From: Ruminococcus sp.
Lineage (GTDB): Bacteria; Bacillota; Clostridia; Oscillospirales; Ruminococcaceae
DNA: 64,000 nucleotides
NCBI GenBank assembly: GCA_029060305.1
Contig: JAIDUG010000054.1
Span: forward strand, 102,612 to 166,611
Reading direction: 5' to 3'
Shown piece by piece: positions 45,150 through 54,607 of this stretch. The translations under genes were made by a program, and so were the position numbers. The notes under the pieces are model-generated. The model made no database searches. It was not told the DNA's origin and worked only from the letters and a program-made list of their open reading frames with translations. The number at the start of each line of letters is the position of its first letter. Position 1 is the stretch's first letter.

Positions 45150-46558
45150 AAAACAATAACCCTGAAGTAAATCAGGAGTTTGAAAAATTGATAAAAGACA
45201 GAATGAATGAACTTTCCTCATCTGTGGATTGCTTTGACAAAATTTCCGCAAGGGCTTTTCCCGAAAAAAATCCGGATTTTTCCGAAAGCGGATTCGCCGT
45301 ATGTGACCTTGAGAATGTAACCGGTAAATCTAAAAAACCTATGTTTCTGAAATGGTCGGCAATAGCGGTTGCGTGTGCGGTCTGTACCGTTGTTATCACG
45401 CAGACACCCATTTTAAACAATTTTGTAGCAAGTTTCGGAAAAAGTCCTAAAAAAATCTATTCGGAAATCATTGAGGAAATAAAGAAAGAAACTTCAATCA
45501 ATACGTATAAAGTTTACGATATTCCGGTTGCCGACTACATTAAATATGACAGACTTATAACTCCGCTTTATTCGTGTCCCTTTACAGACTGCGGAAAAGA
45601 CAATATAAACGTCCGTATTTTTGTGAGAACTTACAACGATATTCCAACCAATCAGATTTACGCCGTTGAATATGTCGACGATTACAAACAATCAAATTTC
45701 ATAGCGGTTGCAGACACAAAAGCAAAGTTTACTGACGACGATTTTGAGTACATCGACGAAAAATACAAAGAATCAGACGATATGCTTGTAAAAAGTTCAG
45801 TGATGGCGAATTTCACTCCTACAATTACCGCTGAATCGCATATGACCGACAAATCAGGAAACAAAGTCTCAGTGGCTTCTTTCGATTACGGAAATATTTT
45901 CAAATCAGACGACGAAAAAATATATTATTCAACATCACAGTTTATTTACTACGGAAACAGTATTGACGAATACCCTGACACATACTATTATGATATAAAT
46001 AATTCTCCTGATATGGAAAGTACATGGAAAAATACAGTGTGTTTTGACGGTTTTTCTTCTATGTCTGAAGAAAGTCAATCACTGTTTACAAGAACGCCGT
46101 TATTTGACGAAAGCGAAATTTCAGACAATGCAATAGCGTGCGGTTATGTTACTCCGGATTTTCCTGTAACTTTGGCTGACAGTACGGACAATGACGAAAA
46201 TGAAGTTACAGGAATAGATTTCTATTCTCTTTATTTCAAAAGTTACGGAGAAAGAAATGTAAGCAAACTGGCAGTACCTTATGACAGCGAAGTCCTGAAA
46301 AATCTGAAAATGTATTTTGCAAAGTCGGGTATAATGTTTTCAAGCGATTCAAATGTTTCTTTGATTCTTGAATCTGCCAATTCTGAAACTAAAAAAATAG
46401 TCGACAGTAATTACAATAACTTGCTTTCAGATGAAGAACAGGCAGAGATGATAAGGATACAAGAGGAAAAAGCAAAAGCACAAGCTGATGAAGCGAGAGC
46501 TGAATGGGAAAAAACAAAAAATTCAGAAAAAAATGACAATAAAGCAGAAATCGGATAG
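45146..46558 (+). CDS. Putative membrane anti-sigma factor
   Basis: 470 residues, not assigned to a named family. A short cytosolic N-terminal part (1-66) precedes one transmembrane helix (about 68-88, LKWSAIAVACAVCTVVITQ); a large Tyr/Asp-rich extracellular region (about 100-430) and a charged helical C-terminus (EEKAKAQADEARAEWEK) follow. Overlap (GTGA) with the ECF-like sigma gene and the single-pass topology suggest it holds the sigma factor at the membrane and senses an envelope signal. The N-terminal segment shows no clear zinc-binding ZAS motif (HxxxCxxC). Function is inferred from context. Confidence 0.7.
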   Translation: MKNNNPEVNQEFEKLIKDRMNELSSSVDCFDKISARAFPEKNPDFSESGFAVCDLENVTGKSKKPMFLKWSAIAVACAVCTVVITQTPILNNFVASFGKSPKKIYSEIIEEIKKETSINTYKVYDIPVADYIKYDRLITPLYSCPFTDCGKDNINVRIFVRTYNDIPTNQIYAVEYVDDYKQSNFIAVADTKAKFTDDDFEYIDEKYKESDDMLVKSSVMANFTPTITAESHMTDKSGNKVSVASFDYGNIFKSDDEKIYYSTSQFIYYGNSIDEYPDTYYYDINNSPDMESTWKNTVCFDGFSSMSEESQSLFTRTPLFDESEISDNAIACGYVTPDFPVTLADSTDNDENEVTGIDFYSLYFKSYGERNVSKLAVPYDSEVLKNLKMYFAKSGIMFSSDSNVSLILESANSETKKIVDSNYNNLLSDEEQAEMIRIQEEKAKAQADEARAEWEKTKNSEKNDNKAEIG

Positions 46559-46643
46559 TATAATGTTTTCAGATTCTGACGACAGATTTTAGGCGAATCC
46601 GCATTTTTACAGATATAAACAAAAGAAAGTACAAATAAAAAAA

Positions 46644-46672
46644 TTCCCCCTTATGTGCAAACATTCGGGGGA
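46644..46672. terminator. Bidirectional terminator
   Basis: CCCCC ... GGGGG stem extended by ATGT/ACAT with mismatches. On the minus strand it is followed by AATTTTTTT (end of the exporter gene), on the plus strand by AGTTTTATA (end of the sigma operon). Confidence 0.8.
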
Positions 46673-46680
46673 GTTTTATA

Positions 46681-48003
46681 TCAACTGCTCTGTCTGAAAT
46701 TCTTGTCTGTAAGTATTCGTGCAAAAATAAGTCCGAGAGGAAGTGCGACTACTATCAACAATGCTTTTGTCAGCCACAATGCACCTGTCTGAACATCACT
46801 CAGTGCCATATAGTAAATACCCTTGTACATGAACATTCCGGGAACCATTATTACTATTGACGGTACTGTTAAAGTGATTCGTGGGAAACCTACTTTTTTC
46901 TTGAGTGCAGAGGCAAGAAGTCCTGCACAGAAAGTGCCTATAAATGCGGCAGTACTTACCGGAATTGAAGTGAAGTCTATCAGTTCGAGACGGAGAGTAT
47001 TAACAATCATTCCTATTATTCCTGCGGTGACCGCCATTTTTCGTGGACTGTTGAACATCAGCGAAAATCCGTATACACCACAGAAACTTGTAACAAGTCT
47101 TAAAACAAGCATAAGTGCAGGATTTATTTCTATTTCCGTAAACTCCGACGGGTGAAAGTTGAATATAGTAGCGGTAATCCAGCCGGTGAGAGTAGCCATT
47201 ATGATTATCAGTAAAGCGTACGTTATACGCTCCAGTCCTGAACGGAGGTCGAGTTTCGCAAGGTCTATTCCTCCTGTTATCAGCGGAAACCCTGGTATTA
47301 TGAAAAGCATTGAACATATATATCCTGCCTGATGTACGCTTGAAACTCCCATAAGCATTTCCGCTATTTCAAGCAAAAGAACGTAAACACAACACGCTGA
47401 GGCTACTCCGACAGTTACGTTTGCAAGGAGCGTGATATGTTTTTCAAGAAGAAGTTTCCGGACGAAATTTCCTATTCCTGCCCCGAAAAACGCACAAATC
47501 ATTTCAACTGCTCCTCCACCTAACAGAAACGTAAATGCACAACACGCAAGTGCAGAAGCAAGTCCGAGATTCCACGCTTTGTAATTAGGGGGCAATGCCT
47601 GAAATTTGTCAAGTATCTGGTGAAACTGTTCGACGGAATATCTTCCGGCCCTTTCCTGAAAACCGTCTGTAAAATCTTCCAGATATCTGAGTTTGTCGGT
47701 ATTGACGCCTGTAGTGTTTATCGAAATAGCGTTTGTGTAAGTTTCGCCGTTTTCGATACAGGTATAAGCTATCGCAAGAAGTCCTATATCCGCCGTACAC
47801 GTAATCCCCAAAGCTCTTGCTATTTTGTTCATAGAAGCCCTTACTCTCCACGCTCCTGTGCCTACCGACAACATCATAAGTCCTACACGTCCGACAAGTG
47901 TTGCTTTTTCTTTCAGTGAAGCCTCTATTGCAGGAATGGGATTTTCATTTTCAATGATTTCGTGCCATGCTATCGGCATATGTTGTTTTCTGAACTGGCT
48001 CAT
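46681..48003 (-). CDS. ThrE-family threonine/serine exporter, both domains fused
   Basis: 440 residues with about ten transmembrane segments. The N-terminal soluble part and first membrane domain match ThrE/YjjP (DUF1212: LMMLSVGTGAWRVRASMNKIARALG), and the C-terminal membrane domain matches ThrE_2/YjjB (SFCGVYGFSLMFNSPRK, VPSIVIMVPGM). In many Firmicutes these are two adjacent genes; here they are one, as in Corynebacterium. Expected role: proton-driven export of Thr/Ser or short peptides. Monocistronic, with terminators on both sides. Confidence 0.88.
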   Translation of the reverse strand: MSQFRKQHMPIAWHEIIENENPIPAIEASLKEKATLVGRVGLMMLSVGTGAWRVRASMNKIARALGITCTADIGLLAIAYTCIENGETYTNAISINTTGVNTDKLRYLEDFTDGFQERAGRYSVEQFHQILDKFQALPPNYKAWNLGLASALACCAFTFLLGGGAVEMICAFFGAGIGNFVRKLLLEKHITLLANVTVGVASACCVYVLLLEIAEMLMGVSSVHQAGYICSMLFIIPGFPLITGGIDLAKLDLRSGLERITYALLIIIMATLTGWITATIFNFHPSEFTEIEINPALMLVLRLVTSFCGVYGFSLMFNSPRKMAVTAGIIGMIVNTLRLELIDFTSIPVSTAAFIGTFCAGLLASALKKKVGFPRITLTVPSIVIMVPGMFMYKGIYYMALSDVQTGALWLTKALLIVVALPLGLIFARILTDKNFRQSS

Positions 48004-48190
48004 TTAAGTACACCTCAAATATAAATTTTTTTGACACCTAAATTATATCATTTCCAAAACCGAAAATCAACTGAATATATAAAAATATCCCTCCGCAAAA
48101 GAGAGATATTATTGTTTATTATGACAAATCCGCTGTTATTTTTTACATATCAGAAGAAAATATTGACGCCATTAACTTCCCACTAATAAA

Positions 48191-48218
48191 AAACCGAAAG
48201 TTAAAAAACTTTTGGTTT
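48191..48218 (-). terminator. Terminator downstream of the xylanase pseudogene
   Basis: A 12-bp stem AAACCGAAAGTT/AACTTTTGGTTT with a 4-nt loop; on the minus strand followed by TTTATTAG. The rest of the gap 48004-48254 shows nothing else clear. Confidence 0.7.
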
Positions 48219-48254
48219 TATTTATGCCGGAATTTTCAAATACATACGAAGCGT

Positions 48255-49759
48255 CTATTGTAGTCGGAGTGCCCACGAAAGTGAAGCCCATTTTGCAACA
48301 CTCTCCGAACCTGCAACATTTATACAACCGTGGTCAGTCCAGTTCAACATATCGTCGGAAGAAATACAGTTAATTTTGTTTACTTTTCCGTAAGTGTTTT
48401 CAGTGACATTTTCGTTGCTGTCATATTCAACAACGTCATTTGTCATATACACGTAAACTCTGCTGTTGTACTCCATTACAACATAGTCTGCACCAAATCG
48501 CTGTGTATAAAGCGGATTGTTTTCGCCTGACTTCTTGTAACTGCTTGCTGGAGTTACAGAAGAAAAGAGTTTTTTCATAGCTACAGTATCAATTTTTTTC
48601 AGCAACCGAAAATTCCTTTATCTGTCCGAGAACGAATTTCTGAATGAGAGTAGCATCATTGACATTATAGTCACCGCTCTGGTCAACGTCAGCAGAAAGT
48701 TTTTCCGTTGAATCACTGAAACTGCTATTCCAGTCACAAGTACTTCCCTCAAATCCGTCCGCAAAGTACCAGCCATATTGATTGGGTTCAATTGGTTTAA
48801 TTTCTCCGCTACTGTCTTGATAATTACTTCCGTCACCCCATTCGGACTGCGAAATCATTGAATTAAATGTTGTATATGCAGGGTTGGGTTGATTGTTTTT
48901 GTCGTAAAGAAGTGCATCACTACCTTCTTTAAGCCATGAATTAGCTTCATTTGGTCCCCCCATATATCAACAAATGTTACACATCCGTCAAACTGAGGAT
49001 TTTTGTTCCATGCCATAGCTGTCTGGAAAATTGCTTTGTATTTGTCTGCCTGTTCCTGAAGTGAATATTTACCGTTTTCAAGTGATATGTCAAGTTCCGA
49101 AACCTGAACGTCACAACCGATTGAGAGATATTTTTTCATAGCCTAAATATACAAATCAGTACCGGCAAAATCCAATTTCCGTTAGGGTCGCAATTTTCCT
49201 TGAAGAACCATACAGAAGTTTGGCTGTGCCATACAAAAGTGTGACCTCTCATAGCTATATTGTTCTGTACACAGAAGTCCATAATAGCAGAAGCATTGTT
49301 GAGAGAAACTCCTATATCTGTACTACTGCACTTTGACTGTACAAGTGTAGCATCAGGTTTCATTTCATTTTCGCACTCAATGCTGTTGAAATCTTTGATT
49401 GTGTTTTCAGGTGCTTTGTAGTTTGCAGAAATTTCCTTCCATTTACCTGCTTTTACTTTTTTGTCAGCAAGGTTTATGACTGTTTCAACATCTGTTGTTT
49501 CGTCAATACAAAGCAGGTTTAAATGAAAAGTTTCGTCGGTTTCGTTGTATACCTTTAAGCTGTAATCATATTCAACTGCTCCCGAAAGATAAAAGCCCTT
49601 TGAAGAACTTGCACCATCATTTGCCGAATTACGTCCTGAAACTTTCATACATCTTGAATTGTCATAATTGACCTCAAAATCATTGTAAACGACATCATCA
49701 GCATACGTCTTATTACATATTTCAGATAAAAAAGATACTATTCCGACACAACACATCAT
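48255..49759 (-). pseudogene. Decayed cellulosomal xylanase (CBM22-GH10-dockerin-GH43 remnants)
   Basis: Pieces of one modular enzyme in different frames. From 49759: a signal-like segment, part of a CBM22 (SRCMKVSGRNSANDGASSSKGF), and the GH10 N-terminal part (IECENEMKPDATL, RGHTFVWHSQT). The centre of GH10, including the acid/base WDVVNE region, is missing. From 49139: GH10 C-terminal part with the nucleophile motif VSELDIS, then a one-base slip in a run of six G (48956-48961) that breaks VDIWG from GPNEANSW. Then half a dockerin (ADVDQSGDYNVNDATLIQ) ending at 48589, and in another frame the N-terminal part of a GH43 (TQRFGAD, VYVYMTNDVVEYD), which stops at 48255. Several separate deletions argue against a simple sequencing error. 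Confidence 0.85.
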
Positions 49760-49781
49760 AGCTGTCAGACTTGCAGTAAAA

Positions 49782-49812
49782 AAGCGTTTCTCACTGAAAG
49801 TGAAAAACGCTT
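49782..49812 (-). terminator. Terminator after the solute-binding protein gene
   Basis: Stem AAGCGTTT..TCAC / GTGA..AAACGCTT with one mismatch, followed on the minus strand by TTTTTTAC. It overlaps sequence that in one frame reads as the old N-terminus of the xylanase. Confidence 0.8.
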
Positions 49813-49861
49813 CGTTGATTAATTTATATCTGCAAATGTAAACGGATTGTGAAATTTTTTA

Positions 49862-51112
49862 TCAGAAATATTCGTTGGCATTGGTATAGAACGCTTTGGC
49901 TGAATCTTCAGCAGTAGCTTTTTCATATATAACGTCATTACACGCTGAAAAAAAGTCGTCAATAAAGTCGTTGTCCTCAAGAATGGGGGAGAGTTCGGCA
50001 AGCTGACAATCATTCATTTTCTGTGATGCTTCATACTGTATTCCGTAAAGCTGATAATTTTTTTCAAGGGTCTTTTTCGCTGAACTGCTCAGCGGTATAC
50101 CTTTTTCCACACCCTGCAATTCTGCCATTTCCTTACTGTTCATAAGGAAGTCAAGCAGTAATCCGGCTTCTTCAGGGTGTTCAGTATGTTTGCTGACAGC
50201 GTACATTGTCGCCGGTTTAGCGTACCAGCCTTCACCGACGTTGTTTCCGTCAAGTGTCGTGTAGTTTGCTGTAACTATGTTTTTACCGTCCTCAATCATT
50301 GTACCGAAATAATTTGTTGCGTCGCTTACCCACGCTATAGAACCGCCATACGTTTCTTTTGCAAGTTCCTTGTTGTCATAGTATTCAAGTTGCGGTATAA
50401 CGCTTTTGTCAATAAGTTCCTTGTAAAATTCAATCATATTCTGAAAGTCCTCAGCGGAAAAATTCAGCTTGTTGTTTTCTATAATCTTTTTACCGCAGAC
50501 CTGTTCGGTATGTGCGATAAGATAAAGCCATATTGATTTGGAAGCACCGCTCATTGGATATACACCGTCTTTTTTCATGACTTCTGCTGACTTGAAAAGG
50601 TCGTCCCATGTCTGCGGAATGTCAAGACCGTATCTGTCATAAACGTCCTGATTTATATAGACCGTTTCAGCGTTCATTGCTATGGGAACAGCATTCAGAC
50701 GGTCATTTTTTATTCCGTACTCAAGAAAATCATCTGAAAAGTTTGAGATGTCGAAATTTTTCAGTTCGTTTATATCATAATAACCCTCGCCGTCCTCGGA
50801 ATACTGCAACAGCCAACTGAAATTTATCTGCATAACGTCGGCTTCTGTATTTGAACGCATCTGAATTTTGCTACGTTCCTCATATCCCGACCATTCCGAA
50901 TAACTACAGTTTACTTTTATATCGGGGTGCTGTTCCTCGAAAATCTCCACTGCCTGAATAGTATATTTGTTTCTTGTATCAGTACCCCACCAAGAAAGAT
51001 TTATCTGTACCTGTTTATTCTGTTGTGTAACGACGGGTTCGCTACTGCACGAAGAAGAAGCAAGAAGAGCCATACTTCCGGTTACTGCAAGTATTCTGCT
51101 GAAAACTTTCAT
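49862..51112 (-). CDS. Extracellular sugar-type solute-binding lipoprotein (orphan)
   Basis: 416 residues. Lipoprotein-type signal (LLASSSC, Cys about 23) followed by a family 1 solute-binding fold: INLSWWGTD, FEEQHPDIKVN, NAETVYINQDVYDRYGL, and the C-terminal EEAGLLLDFLMNSKEMAELQ. Such proteins feed oligosaccharides to ABC permeases, but no permease or ATPase gene is nearby. Instead its start is 12 nt downstream of a membrane receptor with a GGDEF-like domain. It may therefore act as a signal-binding partner rather than a transporter part (inference). Confidence 0.88.
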   Translation of the reverse strand: MKVFSRILAVTGSMALLASSSCSSEPVVTQQNKQVQINLSWWGTDTRNKYTIQAVEIFEEQHPDIKVNCSYSEWSGYEERSKIQMRSNTEADVMQINFSWLLQYSEDGEGYYDINELKNFDISNFSDDFLEYGIKNDRLNAVPIAMNAETVYINQDVYDRYGLDIPQTWDDLFKSAEVMKKDGVYPMSGASKSIWLYLIAHTEQVCGKKIIENNKLNFSAEDFQNMIEFYKELIDKSVIPQLEYYDNKELAKETYGGSIAWVSDATNYFGTMIEDGKNIVTANYTTLDGNNVGEGWYAKPATMYAVSKHTEHPEEAGLLLDFLMNSKEMAELQGVEKGIPLSSSAKKTLEKNYQLYGIQYEASQKMNDCQLAELSPILEDNDFIDDFFSACNDVIYEKATAEDSAKAFYTNANEYF

Positions 51113-51124
51113 TTTTTTACCTCC

Positions 51125-52606
51125 TCAGTCGTATATTACAAAACTGTCCTTACCGTTTTTCTTAGCGGTAAAGAGAGCAATATTTGCACAGTCAAAAATC
51201 TGGTCAGCAGTCATTCCATTGTCGGGAGATACTGATGTACCTACGCTTACTGTTACCGGAAAAATTCCCTTGTCCGTCTGAGTTGCTGAGCGAAATTCAG
51301 TACAGACTTCTGCACATTTTCTTGAAATTTCCTTTCTGCTTATCATACTGTCTTTTCCGCTTATAGGAATCATTACTGCAAAAAGGTCTGTACTTATTCT
51401 TCCAACGCAGTCAGCTTTCGGAAAAAGTCGCTGTATCTCGTTTACGAGACGGCTTATATTACCCTCAGCGTAACTGCGACCGAAATTATATGTCATTTCA
51501 CTGTAGTTGTCAATGTCAATAAGAATCATTGCGTGTGCATTACCTTTTTTCTGTTCTGAAAGAATACGGTCTGTTTTTTCCATAAATGCACTTTTTGTTG
51601 ATACTGTACTAAATTCGTCGTCGTGAGCATTTTCGTTGAGATTGGCGGCGACGATTCTTGCTGGGTCGGTGAGTTTCGAGGTGAAAAATGTTCCGACGAT
51701 TACGGCAAGAATAACGGCAAGCAATGCACTCAGATAAATGTATATCTGCATCTGATTTTTTTCTTTCATTATTATATCTGTAGGAATCGAGCATATTACA
51801 TACCAGCCTACATCACATGAATTTACAGTAGTAAGAAATTTGTTTCCAAGTACCGTTGAATTGTCCTGTCCCTCAACCTGACGGCTTATGTCATACGGGA
51901 GATTTTTTCCGGTTTCATTCTTTGCTGTCGAATTCATTATTATGTACTTGCTGTCAGTAAGTCGTATTGTCATACCGTTTTCAGTTTCGGGATTTTCGAG
52001 AACGTCAGATATTTCAGAAGTATATATTGATATTACTAATAATGCGTTGTCATGGATTCTTTTCACATAGTAGATTCTTTCATAGTCGTCCTGATAACCG
52101 GTGTACCAGCCGTCAAGTGTACGCTTTCTTGAAATCATACTTTCAAAATCCTCAAACATCGTGTCACCGAAAAGACTTTTAGTGCCTTTTGAAATATTGC
52201 CGATAGTATCTCCGTTACGGTAGATTATTCCGTAATCGACAAAGTTTTCCATAAGACATATTTTTTTCAGTTCATCGGAAATGATTTTTTCAGTGTTGAT
52301 AGCGTTGTATTCGTCGATTGATTTTTCTGTGGTATCGTAATTATAAGCCTCGTCAATCGAAAAAGCAAGTGTAGCAGTATTTTCCATGCGTGACAGATAA
52401 TTATTGAGATTGATATTCAACTGAGCATTGAGGGAAGATGCCAGCGAACTGACTTTATTCTGTATAACTTTTTCACTTGTATTGACCGCAAAAAGCGTAA
52501 CCCCTACAATTGACGTTATAATGATTAATGCGTAAATTATAAGCATTGAAAGTCTCATGTTGTGTATTTTCATAAGACCATAAGCCCTTTTTTCATTTCT
52601 TGTCAT
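51125..52606 (-). CDS. Membrane sensor with dCache-like extracellular and degenerate GGDEF domain
   Basis: 493 residues. Two transmembrane helices (about 17-38 and about 290-312) flank a roughly 250-residue extracellular region of dCache type. The cytosolic domain has the GGDEF fold (MILIDIDNYSEM, VTVSVGTSVSPDNG, ALFTAKKNGKDSF), but the signature is RISTDLFAV instead of RxGGDEFxV. Loss of both glycines and the catalytic glutamate predicts no diguanylate cyclase activity; it may bind a nucleotide or act through protein contacts. Co-transcribed with the solute-binding protein. A TATAAT with TGG extension lies upstream. Confidence 0.88.
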   Translation of the reverse strand: MTRNEKRAYGLMKIHNMRLSMLIIYALIIITSIVGVTLFAVNTSEKVIQNKVSSLASSLNAQLNINLNNYLSRMENTATLAFSIDEAYNYDTTEKSIDEYNAINTEKIISDELKKICLMENFVDYGIIYRNGDTIGNISKGTKSLFGDTMFEDFESMISRKRTLDGWYTGYQDDYERIYYVKRIHDNALLVISIYTSEISDVLENPETENGMTIRLTDSKYIIMNSTAKNETGKNLPYDISRQVEGQDNSTVLGNKFLTTVNSCDVGWYVICSIPTDIIMKEKNQMQIYIYLSALLAVILAVIVGTFFTSKLTDPARIVAANLNENAHDDEFSTVSTKSAFMEKTDRILSEQKKGNAHAMILIDIDNYSEMTYNFGRSYAEGNISRLVNEIQRLFPKADCVGRISTDLFAVMIPISGKDSMISRKEISRKCAEVCTEFRSATQTDKGIFPVTVSVGTSVSPDNGMTADQIFDCANIALFTAKKNGKDSFVIYD

Positions 52607-52690
52607 AGTACTCCTCCAATAATATTATTTATTATAATATTATACCATAGAATTATCAGTGTTTTATGAATTTTCTGTAAATATAAAAAT

Positions 52691-52714
52691 TGCCGGAAAA
52701 ATAATTCTCCGGCA
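52691..52714 (-). terminator. Terminator after the EAL gene
   Basis: TGCCGGA/TCCGGCA, a 7-bp stem with a 10-nt loop, followed on the minus strand by ATTTTTATAT. It separates the EAL gene from the sensor/binding-protein pair. Confidence 0.7.
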
Positions 52715-52720
52715 GTTGTT

Positions 52721-54370
52721 TCAGAAATTTTTTGTAATAAGTTCTTCGGCGGTGACAGGTTTTGAGTAATAATATCCCTGAAAACTTTTTATACCATAAT
52801 TTCTAAGGAAATCACACATATCAGCAGTTTCAACACCTTCAACGCATACTTCCGCCTTGAAAGATTCGGCAAGTGAAGAAATAAATTTCACGGTGTTCTG
52901 GTCTGAGGGACTTTTTTCAATATCCTTGACAAATTCACGGTCAATCTTGACTGTATCAATCGGAAGTGTTCTCAGTACTCCGAGTGAAGAAAATCCCGTT
53001 CCGAAATCGTCAAGTGCTATTTTTATTCCGTGTTCACGGAAGATACTGAACATATTATTAAGTACGTTTATATCAAGCAGGCGACAGCGTTCTGTAATTT
53101 CAAGGCAGAGATTTTCTGGCGGAAATCCTGTTTCCTCAAGTATCTTGAAAACGTCAGATACAAAGTCACTTTTTTCAAGCTGTGCATAAGAAATATTGAC
53201 ATTCATAATAAAGTCGGGATATTTTTCAAGAAAAATTTTTCCGTCAGTCATTGCCTGATGAAGAATCCATTTTCCAAGTTCAGGAAAAAGTACGTCCTGT
53301 TCGAGTACCGGCACAAACTGTACAGGCGGTACTGTACCGTATTTTTCATTTTTCCAACGGATAAGGGCTTCCATTCCTTTGAGTTTTTCCGTATCTGCAT
53401 ACATTATCGGCTGATAACACAGGAAAAATCCTTTGCAGTTTTCAAGCACACTGTTACGGATAACGTTTATAGTCTCAATGGAATTTCTGTCTCTGCCGTT
53501 TTCCATGTTGTCGAAAAAAACCATATCGCCGAGCCGTCTGTTTTTTGATTCGTAGTATATATATTTGAGACAGGAATATATAGTTTCGCTTTCAATGTTG
53601 AAATCTTTCAGAACCATAACTCCGGCGTTGAGGGAAATACTCAGTCTTTCGCCGTCAACAAAAAAATTATGCGATACCTGTTCCTGTAATTTGTTGTAAA
53701 GTTCTTTGGCTTGTTGTTCGTCAACGGACGGGCTTATTACAGCGAATTTTGTACCGTCCATACGGTATATATCTCCATATCCGGAAAATATACTACCGAT
53801 ACATTTCGCAAAACTTCTTAGTACTTTGTTGCCGAATTTGTATCCGTGTACATCGTTTATAACTGAAAATCCGGTTATTCCTGTGATTATGATTGAGCTT
53901 TTTTTCTTTTTCCATATTATCGACTTTATGTCGTCGAAAAATCCGTAAAGACTTCTGAGACCTGTTATAGTATCAATATAACTTAAAGAGCCGTGATTTT
54001 TTATTGCACCGGCAAAGTATTCCGGTTCGTCGTTTTCGTCACGTATAACAGCACCTTTGCACGTACAGACAACATAATTTCCGTCACCTGCTTTTGCACG
54101 GTATTGCATATCATGTCCGTTGTCTTTACCTGCGAAAATATCTTCAATATTTTTTCTGTATGCTTCACGGTCGTCAGGGTGTATGAAATTTTCCCATACA
54201 GTACCTGCATTTTTCATATAGCAGTCAGGCAGATTGAAGTAGTCAACCGCACTTTTTGACCACCTTGAAAAATCATGTTTCATGTCACAAAGATAGATAT
54301 AACTTCCCTCTGCTAAAATGGAAAAGGTTTCAAACATACTGTCTAATCTTTTTAACCTGTTATTATCCAT
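52721..54370 (-). CDS. PAS-GGDEF-EAL protein, probable c-di-GMP phosphodiesterase
   Basis: 549 residues, soluble. An N-terminal PAS fold (about 15-135, with FIHPDDREAYR) is followed by a degenerate GGDEF (YRMDGTKFAV in place of RxGGDEFxV) and a full EAL domain (about 295-545). The EAL motifs are intact: MEALIRW, LEITE, DDFGTGFSSL, KIDREFV and EGVET. The expected activity is hydrolysis of cyclic di-GMP to pGpG, with the PAS and dead GGDEF as regulatory inputs. It has its own promoter and terminator beside the degenerate-GGDEF sensor. Confidence 0.92.
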   Translation of the reverse strand: MDNNRLKRLDSMFETFSILAEGSYIYLCDMKHDFSRWSKSAVDYFNLPDCYMKNAGTVWENFIHPDDREAYRKNIEDIFAGKDNGHDMQYRAKAGDGNYVVCTCKGAVIRDENDEPEYFAGAIKNHGSLSYIDTITGLRSLYGFFDDIKSIIWKKKKSSIIITGITGFSVINDVHGYKFGNKVLRSFAKCIGSIFSGYGDIYRMDGTKFAVISPSVDEQQAKELYNKLQEQVSHNFFVDGERLSISLNAGVMVLKDFNIESETIYSCLKYIYYESKNRRLGDMVFFDNMENGRDRNSIETINVIRNSVLENCKGFFLCYQPIMYADTEKLKGMEALIRWKNEKYGTVPPVQFVPVLEQDVLFPELGKWILHQAMTDGKIFLEKYPDFIMNVNISYAQLEKSDFVSDVFKILEETGFPPENLCLEITERCRLLDINVLNNMFSIFREHGIKIALDDFGTGFSSLGVLRTLPIDTVKIDREFVKDIEKSPSDQNTVKFISSLAESFKAEVCVEGVETADMCDFLRNYGIKSFQGYYYSKPVTAEELITKNF

Positions 54371-54423
54371 TTCAAGACCTCCCGCTGATTTTTAAAGTAA
54401 AATAAATTCCATAATTAATTTAC

Positions 54424-54452
54424 ATTGTATCACAGATTGAACATAAATTCAA
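54424..54452 (-). promoter_or_regulatory. Promoter for the EAL gene
   Basis: Minus strand: TTGAAT, 17 nt, TACAAT, about 55 nt before the ATG. Confidence 0.6.
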
Positions 54453-54534
54453 GTCTTTTAATCAGATTAACGGATTTTTTGTGTAAAATTTCTGAATTTT
54501 ATGGTGTTTTTTTGTTGTACACATAAAAAGATTC

Positions 54535-54563
54535 TTTACAAAAATTCATAATTATGATATAAT
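54535..54563 (+). promoter_or_regulatory. Promoter for the CotH-family gene
   Basis: TTTACA, 17 nt, consensus TATAAT, ending 45 nt before the annotated start. Confidence 0.65.
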
Positions 54564-54607
54564 AGGCGTAATTATTCTGAAATTTTTATTTTACTAATTC
54601 AAGGGAA

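Noticed and set aside
48618..48836. Separate small gene inside the xylanase remnant
   Set aside because: Another frame of the dockerin region; no independent family match or start signal.
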